Assembly (NCBI GenBank): GCA_035699745.1
Contig: DASSPH010000079.1
Coordinates: 35,403 to 99,402 of the forward strand
From: Vicinamibacterales bacterium
GTDB lineage: Bacteria; Acidobacteriota; Vicinamibacteria; Vicinamibacterales; 2-12-FULL-66-21
Direction of reading: 5' to 3'
DNA: 64,000 nt
Shown here: positions 25,886 through 37,807 of the stretch, in pieces
How positions within the stretch are numbered: the stretch's first letter is position 1
How the letters are laid out: the number at the start of each line of letters is the position of its first letter
Translations under genes and position numbers: made by a program
The notes under the pieces: model-generated
Database searches by the model: none
Seen by the model: the letters and a program-made list of their open reading frames with translations, nothing else
Told to the model about the DNA's origin: nothing

Positions 25886-26137
25886 TCAGCCGCTCCCCAC
25901 GCGCGCGGCCAGATAGTTCACGGTCGCATTCATCGAGGCGAGCTTGGGATAGTCCGCCTCCGGCACGTCGACGCCGAGACTCGCGTGCAGCGCGATGACG
26001 AAGTTCAGGAAGTCCATCGAGTCGAGATCGACCTGCTGGCGGAACTCGCCGTCCGGCGTCAGTGACGACGGATCGATCTCCGGGGCGACGCTGGTGAGCG
26101 CCTTCACGACCGCGTCCCGAATCGCCTCGCGCGTCAC
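25886..26137 (-). CDS. Acyl carrier protein
   Basis: 83 residues, acidic and helical, with the phosphopantetheine site 'DLDSMDF' (Ser40). The fold and length fit a type II ACP. It is the last gene of the 34.2-25.9 kb operon and its GTG overlaps the E2 stop. No ketosynthase is nearby, so it is not the fatty-acid-synthase ACP. Pairing with a 2-oxoacid dehydrogenase E1/E2 set and an acyl-CoA synthetase suggests that it accepts or delivers an acyl group made there (inference). Confidence 0.85.
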   Translation of the reverse strand: MTREAIRDAVVKALTSVAPEIDPSSLTPDGEFRQQVDLDSMDFLNFVIALHASLGVDVPEADYPKLASMNATVNYLAARVGSG

Positions 26138-27288
26138 AACGACTCCGGCGCCTGCAGCGCCCGGTCGATTGCGGCCAGGAACAGACCCGCCTCGCGGCCG
26201 TCGGTCGCGCGATGATCCGCCGACACGCTCATCGACACGACGGACCGGGGCTCGATGCGTCCCTCTGCCACCCACGGCCGTTCGACGACGCGGCCGACGG
26301 CGAGGATCGCCACCTGCGGCGGATGGATGATCGCGTAGGCCGACTCGACGCCGAGATCGCCGAGGTTCGTCACCGTGATCGTCGCGTCGCTCATCTCCGA
26401 GCTGCGCAGCCCGCCGGCTCGCGCCCGCTTGACCAGGTCGGCGAGCTCGCGCGCCAGCACGTCGAGCGGCTTCCGGTCGACATCGTGCAACGCCGGCGCG
26501 ACGAGACCGCCCCCGCGAAGCGCGATGGCGCAGCCGATGTGCACGCCGGCGCCGGCGGTGAATCCGCTCTCCGTCCAGAAGCCGTTCACGGCGGGGACCT
26601 CGACGCATGCCCGCGCGGCCGCCTTGATGAACAGTACGACGGGCAGCAGCCGATCCGCGACCGCCCGTCGCTGGTTCTCCGCGGTCAGCCAGGCGAGCGA
26701 ACGGGACAGATCCACCGTGGTCGTGAGGTAGAGGTGCGGGATCTCGCGCTTTGCGCGCGCCATCGCTGCGCCAATCGCGCCCCGCATGGAGGTAGCGCGA
26801 TCGGCCGGCGCGGCCGGCGCCCGCCGTCGAGCTGCCGCGCGTTCGACGTCGGCGACGGTGATCGATCCGTCCGGCCCGCTCGCCTCGATCGCGCCGACGT
26901 CCACCTGGAGCTCGCCGGCGCGTTTGCGCGCGGCGGGAGAGACCCGCGCGCGCGTGACAATCGCTGCGGCGGGGCTCGGGGCGGCGGCTGACGGCGGCTG
27001 CGGGGCCGCCGCCGACGCCGCGGCGCCAGCCGCCGGCGCGCCCGGGCCTTCTCCTGGCGCGCGGATGACGGCCAGCAGCGTGCCCACCGGCACCTTCGCG
27101 CCGGGTTCCACCACCGTGCTCTCAATCACGCCGGCGTCGAAAACCTCGATCTCGATCGCGCCCTTCTCGGTGTCGACCACCGCGATGATGTCGCCGCGGG
27201 CCACGGGATCGCCCGGCTTCTTCACCCATTCGACGAGCGTTCCCGCTTCCATGTCGGCGCCGAGCGACGGCATGCGGAACTCGATCAT
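26134..27288 (-). CDS. 2-oxoacid dehydrogenase E2 (dihydrolipoyl acyltransferase)
   Basis: 384 residues: one lipoyl domain (about 1-78, lipoyl Lys42 in '[10 protein letters not shown]'), an Ala/Pro linker, an E1/E3-binding domain (about 103-140, '[15 protein letters not shown]'), and a catalytic domain with active-site His359 and Asp363 in 'SADHRATDG'. It transfers the acyl group from lipoate to CoA. The gene overlaps both E1beta and ACP by 4 bp. No E3 gene is in the operon, so E3 must come from elsewhere. Confidence 0.92.
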   Translation of the reverse strand: MIEFRMPSLGADMEAGTLVEWVKKPGDPVARGDIIAVVDTEKGAIEIEVFDAGVIESTVVEPGAKVPVGTLLAVIRAPGEGPGAPAAGAAASAAAPQPPSAAAPSPAAAIVTRARVSPAARKRAGELQVDVGAIEASGPDGSITVADVERAAARRRAPAAPADRATSMRGAIGAAMARAKREIPHLYLTTTVDLSRSLAWLTAENQRRAVADRLLPVVLFIKAAARACVEVPAVNGFWTESGFTAGAGVHIGCAIALRGGGLVAPALHDVDRKPLDVLARELADLVKRARAGGLRSSEMSDATITVTNLGDLGVESAYAIIHPPQVAILAVGRVVERPWVAEGRIEPRSVVSMSVSADHRATDGREAGLFLAAIDRALQAPESL

Positions 27289-28269
27289 GCGGCGGCGCCG
27301 GCGGGGACGAGCGCCCGAACCGCCTCGACCACCGCCGCGGGCTGCGGGAGCGCGGCGTCTTCGAGGTGCTTGGGGTAGGGGATTGGCACTTCCGCCGAGC
27401 AGACGCGCCTCACCGGCGCATCGAGATCGTAGAACGCGGATTCGGCAATCCGCGCGAGAATCTCGCCCGCGAGGCTTCCGCTCCGCCAGCCCTCGTCCAC
27501 GACGACGACGCGCCGCGTCTTGCGCACGGACGCGAGCACCGTGTCCATGTCGAGCGGCCGCAGCGTCCTCAGGTCGATCACCTCGGCGTGGATGTTCTCG
27601 CCGGCGAGCGTCTCCGCCGCCGCCAGCGTCTTGACCAGCGTGCCGCCGTAGGTGACGAGCGTCACGTCGCGTCCGGGCCGGCGCACCGCGGCACGGTCGA
27701 TGTCAACCGCGCCGGCGCCGGCCGGAAGCTCCCCTTCCAGGTTGTAGAGCGCCTGGTGCTCGAAGATCAGCACCGGATCGGGATTCTCCAGCGCGGTCCA
27801 GAGCATGCCGCGCGCGTCCTCGATCGTGGCGGGCGTGACGATTCGCAGGCCGGGCACGTGCGCGAACCATCCCTCGAGGCTGTGCGCGTGCTGGGCCGCG
27901 AGCTGTCGTCCGGCGCCGGTGGCCATGCGGATGACCAGCGGCACGCTGAAGCCGCCGCCCGACATGTGGCGAATCGTCGCCGCGTTGTTGACGATCTGGT
28001 CGAGCGCCAGGAGGCTGAAGTTCACCGTCATCACTTCGACGATCGGCCGCGTGCCGCCGAGCGCGGCGCCGATGCCGGCGCCGACGAACGTGGACTCGGA
28101 CAGCGGCGTATCACGGATCCGCTCGGGACCGAACTCGGCGAGGAGGCCCTTGCTCACCGCATACGCCCCGCCGTAGCGGCCGACGTCCTCGCCCATCAGG
28201 AAGACGCGCGGGTCGCGCAGCAGCGCTTCTCGAATCGCCTCCCGCACCGCCTCCCGGTACGTGACGCGG

Positions 28270-28289
<20 letters not shown>
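27285..28289 (-). CDS. 2-oxoacid dehydrogenase E1 beta subunit
   Basis: 334 residues with the transketolase-like pyrimidine-binding domain ('[20 protein letters not shown]' near 30) and the C-terminal domain ('[17 protein letters not shown]' near 260). It forms the TPP-dependent decarboxylase heterotetramer with E1alpha, whose gene overlaps its start by 20 bp. Sequence alone does not separate pyruvate, acetoin and branched-chain substrates. Confidence 0.92.
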
Positions 28290-31076
<2,787 letters not shown>

Positions 31077-31110
31077 ACGTCGATCCTCTCCGGCGCGACC
31101 GGAGCACGCG

Positions 31111-31503
31111 TCAGAGCAGGACCCACACCTCGTCAGCCAGTTCGGCGGGTGCAATCCCGTCGACCTGTTCCGGCCGGGCCGCGGCGCGGAAGGCGACCCG
31201 AATGAACGCTCCGTCGTTCAATTCGATTTCCAGGGCGCGGTCCGCGCCGTCGACGGTCTGCTGCACGCGCAGCGCACGCGCGCCCGGCGCGCACAGCGAT
31301 ACGCCGTTGAGGAAGGTCAGCCGCATCATCGCGTACGGACCGTGGCGCTCGAGCGTGATGGCCTTGATCGCCTCGGACGGCACCCGTGTGACGGCGAACC
31401 CTCGTTCGACGCCGTGAATGGTGGCCCGCCACCCGCGATGCTCGCCGCTGAACCGCTCGAGGAACGAGCGCCAGCCGTCCGGCGGTACTTCTCGAATGCT
31501 CAT
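31111..31503 (-). CDS. DUF5335-like protein
   Basis: 130 residues, mostly beta, with '[15 protein letters not shown]' at the front and '[21 protein letters not shown]' near 85, the layout of DUF5335 proteins often found next to stress and acetyl-CoA genes. No catalytic residues are evident. Its ATG overlaps the hydrolase stop (ATGA), and 34 bp separate it from the synthetase start. Confidence 0.7.
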   Translation of the reverse strand: MSIREVPPDGWRSFLERFSGEHRGWRATIHGVERGFAVTRVPSEAIKAITLERHGPYAMMRLTFLNGVSLCAPGARALRVQQTVDGADRALEIELNDGAFIRVAFRAAARPEQVDGIAPAELADEVWVLL

Positions 31504-32174
31504 GAGCGCGTGCTCCTCAGATGGCAATGGCACCAGGCGAGCGCCAGCCGCGAAACCGCCTGAAGCGTGCCCGGCTCTTCGAACAGGTGCGTCGCGCCGG
31601 GCACGATCTCGAGCGACACCGGCGCCCGCATGCGCCGCATCGCCTGGCGATTGAGATCGATCACCACGTCGTCGGCGCCGCCGACGATCAGCAGCGTCGG
31701 CGCCTGAACCTGCGGCAGGGCGTCTCCGGCGAGGTCCGGCCTGCCGCCGCGCGAGATCACCGCGCGTACGGCGTTGGGCCGCTCGGCCGCTGCGATCAGC
31801 GCGGCCGCGGCTCCCGTGCTCGCGCCGAAGCAGGCGAGCGGCAGCGCCGACAGGGCGGGCTGTGTCGCGGACCAATCGATCGCCGCGACGACCCGCTGCG
31901 CCAGCCGGTCGATGTCGAACCGGTACTCGCGCGTCTGCAGATCGATCGCCTCCTCCCGGCGGGTCAGCAGGTCCAGCAGCAGGGTCGCGAACCCTCCATC
32001 CTCGAGCGTCTGTGCAACGGTCCGATTGCGCGAGCTGAATCGGCTGCTGCCGCTGCCGTGTGCGAAGACGACCAGCCCGAGGGCCCGTTCGGGCATCGTC
32101 AGGTCGCCGTCGATCAGCACCGCTCCGGCCCGAAGCTGCACCGGCGTCGTTCGGATGGCCGTTGGCTCGCGCAT
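31500..32174 (-). CDS. Alpha/beta hydrolase (dienelactone-hydrolase-like)
   Basis: 224 residues. Oxyanion 'VVFAHGSGSSRFSSRNR' lies near 37, nucleophile Ser in 'FGASTGAAAA' near 116, Asp in 'GGADDVV' near 167 and catalytic His in 'GATHLFEEPG' near 198, a full triad. Such proteins in stress clusters are often next to phosphoribosyltransferases and erythromycin-esterase homologues, as here. Substrate unknown. Confidence 0.85.
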   Translation of the reverse strand: MREPTAIRTTPVQLRAGAVLIDGDLTMPERALGLVVFAHGSGSSRFSSRNRTVAQTLEDGGFATLLLDLLTRREEAIDLQTREYRFDIDRLAQRVVAAIDWSATQPALSALPLACFGASTGAAAALIAAAERPNAVRAVISRGGRPDLAGDALPQVQAPTLLIVGGADDVVIDLNRQAMRRMRAPVSLEIVPGATHLFEEPGTLQAVSRLALAWCHCHLRSTRS

Positions 32175-32175
32175 G

Positions 32176-33504
32176 TCAAACTCCCGTCGGGTAGGTTTCC
32201 GGCAGGTCCACCTCGTGCCGCGCCCACTTCTCGAGAGGCTCGAGGGCGCGCGTGCGATCGACGTGCACCACCACGTCGAACTGCTCGGGCAGCCGCGCGG
32301 AGAAGTAGTGGCTCGGACGCTCGGTCTCGGGGCGGTAGAGGACGCCGATGGCGCGTTCGAGCCGCGGGCCGGCGAGGGCGTGCCTCACGTCTGGCGGCGC
32401 AAGGGGCAGCACGAACGTACCGACGCCGCTCTCGTGAAACAGGCGTTCGTAGCTTCCCGGCAGCGAACGCTGCACGACACGGAGCGCGGCAGGATCGTCC
32501 CACTCGTGTGCGGCGGTGACCTCGCCGTCGTGCGTGGTCATGCCGATCGAGCAGCAGGCGCCGCCGAGGCGTTCGCGGGCGAGCTGGCCCAGGTTCAACT
32601 CGCCCCGCGCGGCGACGCTGGTGGCGCGCGCGTCGCCGAGATGGGAGTTGTGCGCCCAGACGACGATTCGCGCCGGCCGCTGCTGCCGCGCCGCATGCTC
32701 GAACAGGGCTTCGAGCGTGGCCATCATGTGGCGGTCGCGCAGATTCCACGCCGCGGCGCCGCCGCGGAACATCGCCCGGTAGTAGGCTTCAGCGTCGCAG
32801 ACGACGCGCGCGTTCTGCTCCGCGGCGAAGTACTCGTCGGCGGCGATGCGGCCGTCGCGGGCGGCGTACTCTGCCGCCCGCTGCCTCAGCTGCACCAGTT
32901 GTCGAACGACTTCGTCCTCGCACGTCGGGCCGAGACGGAGGGTCGCGGCGTACCCGTACGACTGCACGTCGTCGCCGAACGCATCGAAGCACGCGTAGCC
33001 GTGCCGCGCGCGCGCCGCCGCGCCCGGGTCGACCGCCTCGAGGTACTCGATGACGCGCGCCATCGAGCGGTGGAGGCTGTACAGATCCAGTCCATAGAAG
33101 CCGACGCGCGCGTCGCCGGGGCGGTCGGCGTTTTCGGCGCGGAGCCAGCGGAGGAACCGCACCACTTCACGATTCCGCCACATCCACCGCGGGAAGCGCG
33201 TGAAGTCGTCGAGCGCCTGCTCAGCGGTCTCGTCTTCGCCCGTCAGGCGAACCCAGCGGTTCGCGCGGTAGGCATCGGGCCAGTCCGCCTCGACGGCGAC
33301 GCACGTGAAGCCGCGCTGTTGGACGAGCGCCCGGGTGAGATCGGCGCGGATCCGGTAGAACTCGTGCGTGCCGTGCGTGGCCTCGCCGATCAGGACCAGC
33401 GTGACCGTTGCATCGACGGCCTCGATCAGCGCCCGCGCCGCGGTCTCGACATCCACGCGCATCGCGTGGCGCCGCACGACGTCGGCGATCGCGGCGTCCC
33501 GCAT
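32176..33504 (-). CDS. Erythromycin-esterase-family protein
   Basis: 442 residues covering the family: 'LIGEATHGTHEFYRIRADLTR' near 39 with the catalytic-site His-Glu signature, 'VAVEADWPDAYRAN' near 68, 'WMWRN' near 105 and 'IVVWAHNSHLGDARAT' near 285. Most homologues do not act on erythromycin; the EreA/Tiki-like fold points to a metal-free esterase or hydrolase of unknown substrate. ATG 33504 overlaps the phosphoribosyltransferase stop. Confidence 0.85.
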   Translation of the reverse strand: MRDAAIADVVRRHAMRVDVETAARALIEAVDATVTLVLIGEATHGTHEFYRIRADLTRALVQQRGFTCVAVEADWPDAYRANRWVRLTGEDETAEQALDDFTRFPRWMWRNREVVRFLRWLRAENADRPGDARVGFYGLDLYSLHRSMARVIEYLEAVDPGAAARARHGYACFDAFGDDVQSYGYAATLRLGPTCEDEVVRQLVQLRQRAAEYAARDGRIAADEYFAAEQNARVVCDAEAYYRAMFRGGAAAWNLRDRHMMATLEALFEHAARQQRPARIVVWAHNSHLGDARATSVAARGELNLGQLARERLGGACCSIGMTTHDGEVTAAHEWDDPAALRVVQRSLPGSYERLFHESGVGTFVLPLAPPDVRHALAGPRLERAIGVLYRPETERPSHYFSARLPEQFDVVVHVDRTRALEPLEKWARHEVDLPETYPTGV

Positions 33505-34199
33505 CACGCGCTCCGTCCGGCGGGAGCCGGCGAGCCGGCGCTGGCGCGCGCGAGAAGCTGGCGGACCTCCTCGTCCGTCGTCTGCGCGAAGTCGCCGTAC
33601 CACAGGCCGACCGCTCTGAACGGCTCCGGAGTGGAGGCGCAGACGACCTCGTCCGCGATCCCGCGCAGCGCGTCGCAGGTCTGCCTCGCGCCGACCGGCA
33701 CCGCGACGACCACGCGCGCCGGCTGCAGCCGCCGCACCGCGAGCACCGCGGCGTGCATCGTCGAACCGGTCGCCAGACCGTCGTCGACGAGAATGACGAT
33801 GCGTCCGGCGATCGGCACGAGCGGCCGTCCGTCGCGATAGGCGCGCTCGCGGCGATCCAGCTCCAGCCGCTCGGCGCGCGTCACCGCCTCGATGGCCGAG
33901 GCGGAGACCGGATACGCCTGGAGTACGTCCTGATTCATGACCCGGACGTCACCGCTCGCGATTGCGCCCATCGCGAGCTCCGAGTGACCCGGCATTCCGA
34001 GCTTCCTCACGACGAAGACGTCGAGCCGGGCGCCCAACGCGCGCGCCACTTCGTAGCCGACGGGGACGCCGCCGCGGGGGAGGGCCAGCACGTCGACGTC
34101 CTTCCTGCCGGCGAACTGCTTCAGCAGTTCAGCGAGCGCCGCCCCGGCTTGCCGGCGATCGGCGAAGCCGGCACGCCGCGGTCCGTGCTCCAACTGCAT
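33504..34199 (-). CDS. Phosphoribosyltransferase
   Basis: 231 residues with 'FADRRQAGAALAELLKQFA' at the start, 'LPRGGVPVGYEVARAL' near 40 and the PRPP loop 'VILVDDGLATGSTM' near 135. This long stand-alone PRT type commonly neighbours erythromycin-esterase and hydrolase genes. The nucleobase or acceptor is unknown. It is first in the ten-gene operon; a sigma-54-like promoter ends about 12 bp upstream of the ATG, leaving almost no leader. Confidence 0.85.
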   Translation of the reverse strand: MQLEHGPRRAGFADRRQAGAALAELLKQFAGRKDVDVLALPRGGVPVGYEVARALGARLDVFVVRKLGMPGHSELAMGAIASGDVRVMNQDVLQAYPVSASAIEAVTRAERLELDRRERAYRDGRPLVPIAGRIVILVDDGLATGSTMHAAVLAVRRLQPARVVVAVPVGARQTCDALRGIADEVVCASTPEPFRAVGLWYGDFAQTTDEEVRQLLARASAGSPAPAGRSA

Positions 34200-34214
34200 G
34201 GTGATCGGCAAATG

Positions 34215-34230
34215 TGCAAGCACAGTGCCT
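34215..34230 (-). promoter_or_regulatory. Sigma-54-like promoter for the 34.2-25.9 kb operon
   Basis: Minus strand AGGCACTGTGCTTGCA matches TGGCAC-N5-TTGCA with one change and exact GG-N10-GC spacing. The predicted start of transcription is about 5 nt before the ATG at 34199, so the message would be nearly leaderless. Confidence 0.6.
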
Positions 34231-34281
34231 GTGCGTCGCGACCGCGCGCGGCTGTTCGAGCTGATGAGCGGCGCCGGGCGC

Positions 34282-34297
34282 GCGGAATTCTCCCCGC
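34282..34297. promoter_or_regulatory. Candidate enhancer site (GCGGAA type)
   Basis: GCGGAATTCTCCCCGC, an imperfect dyad about 52-67 bp upstream of the sigma-54-like element at 34215-34230. Similar dyads lie upstream of the other sigma-54-like promoters in the island. Confidence 0.35.
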
Positions 34298-34350
34298 ACA
34301 CCGGGGCGTTTTCCACGAAGCGGTGCGGCGGCGCATGATGGAGGACATCC

Positions 34351-35337
34351 ATGCGTGCCATGGCATTGCGGCAACGGGGGCTCGGCAGGGTCGAAGCCGT
34401 CGACCTCGAGTCGGACGCACCCGGTCCGTCGTCAGTGGCGGTCCGGGTGCTGGCCTGCGGCGTCTGCCGAACGGATCTGCATGTCGTCGACGGCGACCTG
34501 CCCGTTCCGGCGCTGCCGATCGTGCCCGGCCACGAGATCGTCGGGCGTGTCGAGGCGGTGGGTGAGAACGTCGAGGCGTTCGTTCCGGGCGACCGCGTCG
34601 GGATACCGTGGCTCGGATGGTCGTGCGGCGAGTGCGAGTTCTGCAGGGCGCAGCGGGAGAACCTGTGTCCGCGCGCGCGGTTCACCGGATACGACATCCA
34701 CGGCGGGTATGCGGAACGCACGATCGCGGACGCCCGGTACTGTTTTGCCCTTCCCGACGCGTATGACGACCGGCACGCCGCGCCGCTGCTCTGCGCCGGG
34801 CTGATTGGCTACCGCGCGTATCGAATGGCGGGGCCGGGCGCGCGGATCGGCATTTACGGCTTCGGCGCTGCCGCGCACGTCATCACGCAGGTTGCGGTAC
34901 GACAGGGCCGTGCAGTGTACGCCTTCGTGTCTCCGGGCGACGATGCCGCCATGCGTTTCGCGCGCGAGGTCGGCGCCGCGTGGGCCGGACCTTCGAACGA
35001 ACCGCCGCCCGTGCGGCTGGACAGCGCGCTCATCTTCGCGCCGGCCGGCCACCTCGTACCGGAAGCATTGTCCCGCGTGAAGCCCGGCGGCACCGTCGTC
35101 TGCGCCGGTATCCACATGAGCGACATTCCCTCGTTCCCGTATCGCGTGCTGTGGCAGGAGCGAATCGTGCGATCCGTGGCCAACCTGACGCGCGCCGATG
35201 CCGAGGGGTTTCTGCGGCTGGCGGCGGAGATTCCGATACACACGCACGTCACGGCATACCCGCTGGCGGACGCCAACGCGGCACTGGACGACCTGCGGGC
35301 AGGACGTCTCTCCGGCGCGGCCGTGCTGATCCCCTGA
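34351..35337 (+). CDS. Zinc-dependent alcohol dehydrogenase
   Basis: 328 residues. Catalytic Zn ligands are in 'CGVCRTDLH' (near 37) and 'PGHEIVG' (near 60), and the structural Zn cysteines are 'CGECEFC' plus 'C' near 91-105. The coenzyme loop is 'GIYGFGAAAH' near 168, with the third Gly replaced by Ala. It resembles AdhA/AdhP-type NAD(P) alcohol dehydrogenases that reduce or oxidise small alcohols. GGAGG lies 6 nt before ATG 34351. It is divergent from the phosphoribosyltransferase operon. Confidence 0.9.
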   Translation: MRAMALRQRGLGRVEAVDLESDAPGPSSVAVRVLACGVCRTDLHVVDGDLPVPALPIVPGHEIVGRVEAVGENVEAFVPGDRVGIPWLGWSCGECEFCRAQRENLCPRARFTGYDIHGGYAERTIADARYCFALPDAYDDRHAAPLLCAGLIGYRAYRMAGPGARIGIYGFGAAAHVITQVAVRQGRAVYAFVSPGDDAAMRFAREVGAAWAGPSNEPPPVRLDSALIFAPAGHLVPEALSRVKPGGTVVCAGIHMSDIPSFPYRVLWQERIVRSVANLTRADAEGFLRLAAEIPIHTHVTAYPLADANAALDDLRAGRLSGAAVLIP

Positions 35338-35344
35338 CGCGCAC

Positions 35345-35380
35345 GGCGGATTTTTCCTCTCCGGCGCGGGATTTCGCCCG
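35345..35380. promoter_or_regulatory. Candidate enhancer sites upstream of the BON gene
   Basis: Two neighbouring copies of the motif, GGCGGATTTTTCCTC (35345-35359) and GCGGGATTTCGCCCG (35366-35380), 40-75 bp before the sigma-54-like promoter. Confidence 0.35.
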
Positions 35381-35421
35381 GCGTGCCGCGTGGATCCTCG
35401 CGGATTTGACGCGTTCCCCGC

Positions 35422-35437
35422 GGGCACACCGCTTGCG
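35422..35437 (+). promoter_or_regulatory. Sigma-54-like promoter for the BON-domain gene
   Basis: GGGCACACCGCTTGCG keeps GGCAC, TTGC and the GG-N10-GC spacing. The predicted start of transcription near 35448 leaves about 27 nt of leader with GGAGG before ATG 35475. Confidence 0.6.
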
Positions 35438-35474
35438 CTCCCCGTCTCGCCGGCTTTTTGGATGGAGGCGAAAG

Positions 35475-36170
35475 ATGTCGACCGCAAGCATGACCGACAC
35501 TGATGCCCGCACGCGAGACGCGGTGATGCGCCAGTTGGAGTGGGATCCCGAGGTCGACGCGGGCGGCGTGGGCGTGGCGGCAAAGGGCGGCGTCGTCACG
35601 CTCACCGGCTTCATCGGCACGTATTCAGGGAAGCTCGCCGCCGAGCGTGCCGCCAAGCGGGTGCGCGGCGTCCGGGCCGTCGCCAACGACGTCGAGGTGC
35701 GGCTGAGACTCGAGCGGACCGATCCCGATATCGCGGCGGACGTCGTTCGCGCGCTGGAGCTGCGCAGCACGATTCCGCGGGGCGTGCAGGCCGCCGTGCA
35801 CAACGGGTGCGTCACGCTGACCGGCAAGGTGGCTTGGGTGTATCAGCAGCGCGACGCGGAGAAGGCGGTGCGCCACGTTCGCGGCGTGCGCAACGTGATG
35901 AACCACATCACCGTCGCACCTCGCGCCGTCGAACGCGACGTGCGCCATCGGATCGTGCAGGCGCTGCACCGCAATGCCAACATCGATGCCCGTCACATCA
36001 ACGTCGCGGTCGCCGGAGCCGAAGCCACGCTGAGCGGCACCGTCGCAAGCTGGCTGCAGCGGGAGTCGGCGGCGCGCGCCGCCGCGGACGCGCCGGGCAT
36101 CACGCACGTCGAGAACCTGATCGTGGTGGAGTCCCGGCCGATCGACGGCGTCCTGGAAGACGCGGACTGA
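35475..36170 (+). CDS. Triple BON-domain protein
   Basis: 231 residues made of three BON domains (about 10-80, 85-152, 160-228), each with a pattern such as 'GVVTLTGFIGTYSGK…VRGVRAVANDVEV'. BON domains bind phospholipid or peptidoglycan and occur in osmotic-shock proteins such as OsmY. There is no signal peptide, so it is cytoplasmic here. The start is fixed by GGAGG 7 nt upstream. It is probably cotranscribed with the hexapeptide-repeat gene 26 bp on. Confidence 0.88.
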   Translation: MSTASMTDTDARTRDAVMRQLEWDPEVDAGGVGVAAKGGVVTLTGFIGTYSGKLAAERAAKRVRGVRAVANDVEVRLRLERTDPDIAADVVRALELRSTIPRGVQAAVHNGCVTLTGKVAWVYQQRDAEKAVRHVRGVRNVMNHITVAPRAVERDVRHRIVQALHRNANIDARHINVAVAGAEATLSGTVASWLQRESAARAAADAPGITHVENLIVVESRPIDGVLEDAD

Positions 36171-36196
36171 CGCGGCCGCGGCGACGAGGCACTGCA

Positions 36197-36955
36197 GTGA
36201 GCAACATCGCGCGCGCCCCTGTGCTCGGCGTCCACAGCCCGGTGCCTCGTCTGCTCGGCTCGTTCTGGCGGATCGGCTGGACGGTGTCCAGTCTCCTGGT
36301 GGTCCAGGGGCTGGTGTGCGCAATCGCGCTGGTCCCGGTGGTGCTGATCTGGCGGCAGGTCCTCGCCGTCGTCGAACCGTCAGGCATGCTCGCCGTTCTC
36401 GTGCTGAGCGCATTCGCGGTCCCGTCGTACGTGCTGTTCGCGCTGCTGCTCATGTTCGTCTCGGCGGCCGCGGCCCGCGGGCTCAAATGGCAGACCCCCG
36501 CGAACGTGCAACTGCGCATCGCGGATGTCGAGTGGCCGCTGCTGCAGTGGGCCCGCAGCGTGGCGGCGATCCACCTCGTGCGGATATTCGCGGGCGCACT
36601 GTTCCGCGGCACGCCGGTGTGGACCGCGTACCTGCGCCTCGCAGGCGCCCGGCTCGGCCGGCGTGTCTACGTCAACAGCCTCGCCGTCACCGACTACAAC
36701 CTGCTCGAGTTCGGCGACGACGTCGTGATCGGCGACGGGGCGCACCTGTCGGGCCACACAGTGGAGAGGGGCTTTCTGAAGACGGCCCCCGTCCGCCTGG
36801 GCAGCGACGTGACCATTGGACTGGGCAGCGTCGTCGAGATCGGCGTCGAAGCCGGAGACGGCTGTCAGGTCGGTGCACTGAGCTTCGTCCCGAAGTACGC
36901 TCGACTCGAGGCGGGAGGCGTCTACGCGGGGATTCCCGCGGAACGCATCGCCTGA
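36197..36955 (+). CDS. Membrane protein with hexapeptide-repeat (left-handed beta-helix) domain
   Basis: 252 residues. Two or three membrane helices lie in residues 22-100, and a left-handed beta-helix follows (about 160-252: 'VYVNSLAVTDYNLLEFGDDVVIGDGAHLSG', 'VRLGSDVTIGLGSVVEIGVEAGDG'). It resembles the carrier-linked acyltransferase-like C-terminal part of some non-ribosomal-peptide-like membrane proteins, so an acyl- or acetyl-transfer role is possible but no catalytic His is certain. GTG 36197 is the start. It lies between the BON gene and a small gene, 14 bp from the next start. Confidence 0.75.
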   Translation: MSNIARAPVLGVHSPVPRLLGSFWRIGWTVSSLLVVQGLVCAIALVPVVLIWRQVLAVVEPSGMLAVLVLSAFAVPSYVLFALLLMFVSAAAARGLKWQTPANVQLRIADVEWPLLQWARSVAAIHLVRIFAGALFRGTPVWTAYLRLAGARLGRRVYVNSLAVTDYNLLEFGDDVVIGDGAHLSGHTVERGFLKTAPVRLGSDVTIGLGSVVEIGVEAGDGCQVGALSFVPKYARLEAGGVYAGIPAERIA

Positions 36956-36968
36956 AGGGAGCCCCATC

Positions 36969-37199
36969 ATGGCGCGTCAAGACGACCAGCAGCCGCTGCA
37001 CGATCCTCTGGCCGAAATCGAGCGTCAGCTGATCAACGCGTACCTGGCCGGCGCCGGCCACCAGCTGCCCGACCTTCTCACCCGCCACGACGACGAGGCG
37101 CGGCGGCTCCTGGCGGACGCGTCACGATACGCGAGCGCGAAACTCAGCGAGATCGAGGCGCGCTGGCACTACCTCCACGACCTGCACGGCGAGCCCTGA
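36969..37199 (+). CDS. Small hypothetical helical protein
   Basis: 76 residues, charged and all-helical, with 'ADASRYASAKLSEIEARWHYLHDLHG' forming a long amphipathic C-terminal helix. AGGGAG precedes ATG 36969. It is the last gene of the BON unit. No family is recognised. Confidence 0.6.
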   Translation: MARQDDQQPLHDPLAEIERQLINAYLAGAGHQLPDLLTRHDDEARRLLADASRYASAKLSEIEARWHYLHDLHGEP

Positions 37200-37285
37200 G
37201 GCAGCGATTCGTCCGGCGGTGACATGACCCCGGCGACGTCCGGTACGAGCCGGCGAGGCCGAGGTCCGCGTCCGGGAGAGACGCT

Positions 37286-37338
37286 GTGAGCAGGGCAAGG
37301 ACCCGTTCTGCCGGATCTGGCCCTGCACGGCTGCTCAC
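37286..37338. terminator. Weak inverted repeat between converging genes
   Basis: GTGAGCAG (37286-37293) pairs with CTGCTCAC (37331-37338), and CAGGGC pairs with GCCCTG as an overlapping alternative. It lies where the small helical gene and the CBS gene converge; no T-run follows. Confidence 0.3.
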
Positions 37339-37796
37339 GCGGCAACCACGTGAGGCGCGGGGTGGTGATGGCCGCAGATCGCCTGCAGCGTCGACAGGAC
37401 GTCTTCGCCCTTCACCTTCTTGCCGGAGCCGGCGGCCAGCACGATGTCGTTCAACGACAGGATCCCGAGCACCGAGCCGCCGAATCCGACGACCGGCAGG
37501 CGCCGCACGCGAGCCTGCTTCATCATCGCGAGCGCCGCCTGCACATCGTCTTCCGGCGCACACGTGATGGGGTTCTTCGTGGCCACCGCGCCCACCGTCA
37601 ACCGCGAGGCGCGCGCATTCTGCGTCGCGAGCGCGATGTACATGTCGCGGTCGGTCACGATTCCGGCCAGCTCGCCGCCGGCGACCACCGGCAGGATGCC
37701 GCAGTCGCCTTCCCACATCAGGTGGGCGGCCTCGGCGACGGTCGTCTCAGGCGTGCACGTCCTGAGATCCGTCGTCATCAGATCCTTGACCTTCAT
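37335..37796 (-). CDS. CBS-domain pair protein
   Basis: 153 residues with two CBS motifs (about 3-60 and 68-128): 'VKDLMTTDLRTCTPETTVAEAAHLM', 'GIVTDRDMYIAL', 'PITCAPEDDVQAALAMM', 'GILSLNDIVLAA'. Such Bateman modules bind adenine nucleotides and sense energy state. Its ATG is 11 bp from the Hsp20 stop, so the two share a transcript. A His-rich tail ends the protein. Confidence 0.9.
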   Translation of the reverse strand: MKVKDLMTTDLRTCTPETTVAEAAHLMWEGDCGILPVVAGGELAGIVTDRDMYIALATQNARASRLTVGAVATKNPITCAPEDDVQAALAMMKQARVRRLPVVGFGGSVLGILSLNDIVLAAGSGKKVKGEDVLSTLQAICGHHHPAPHVVAA

Positions 37797-37807
37797 CGCC
37801 GTTTCCT

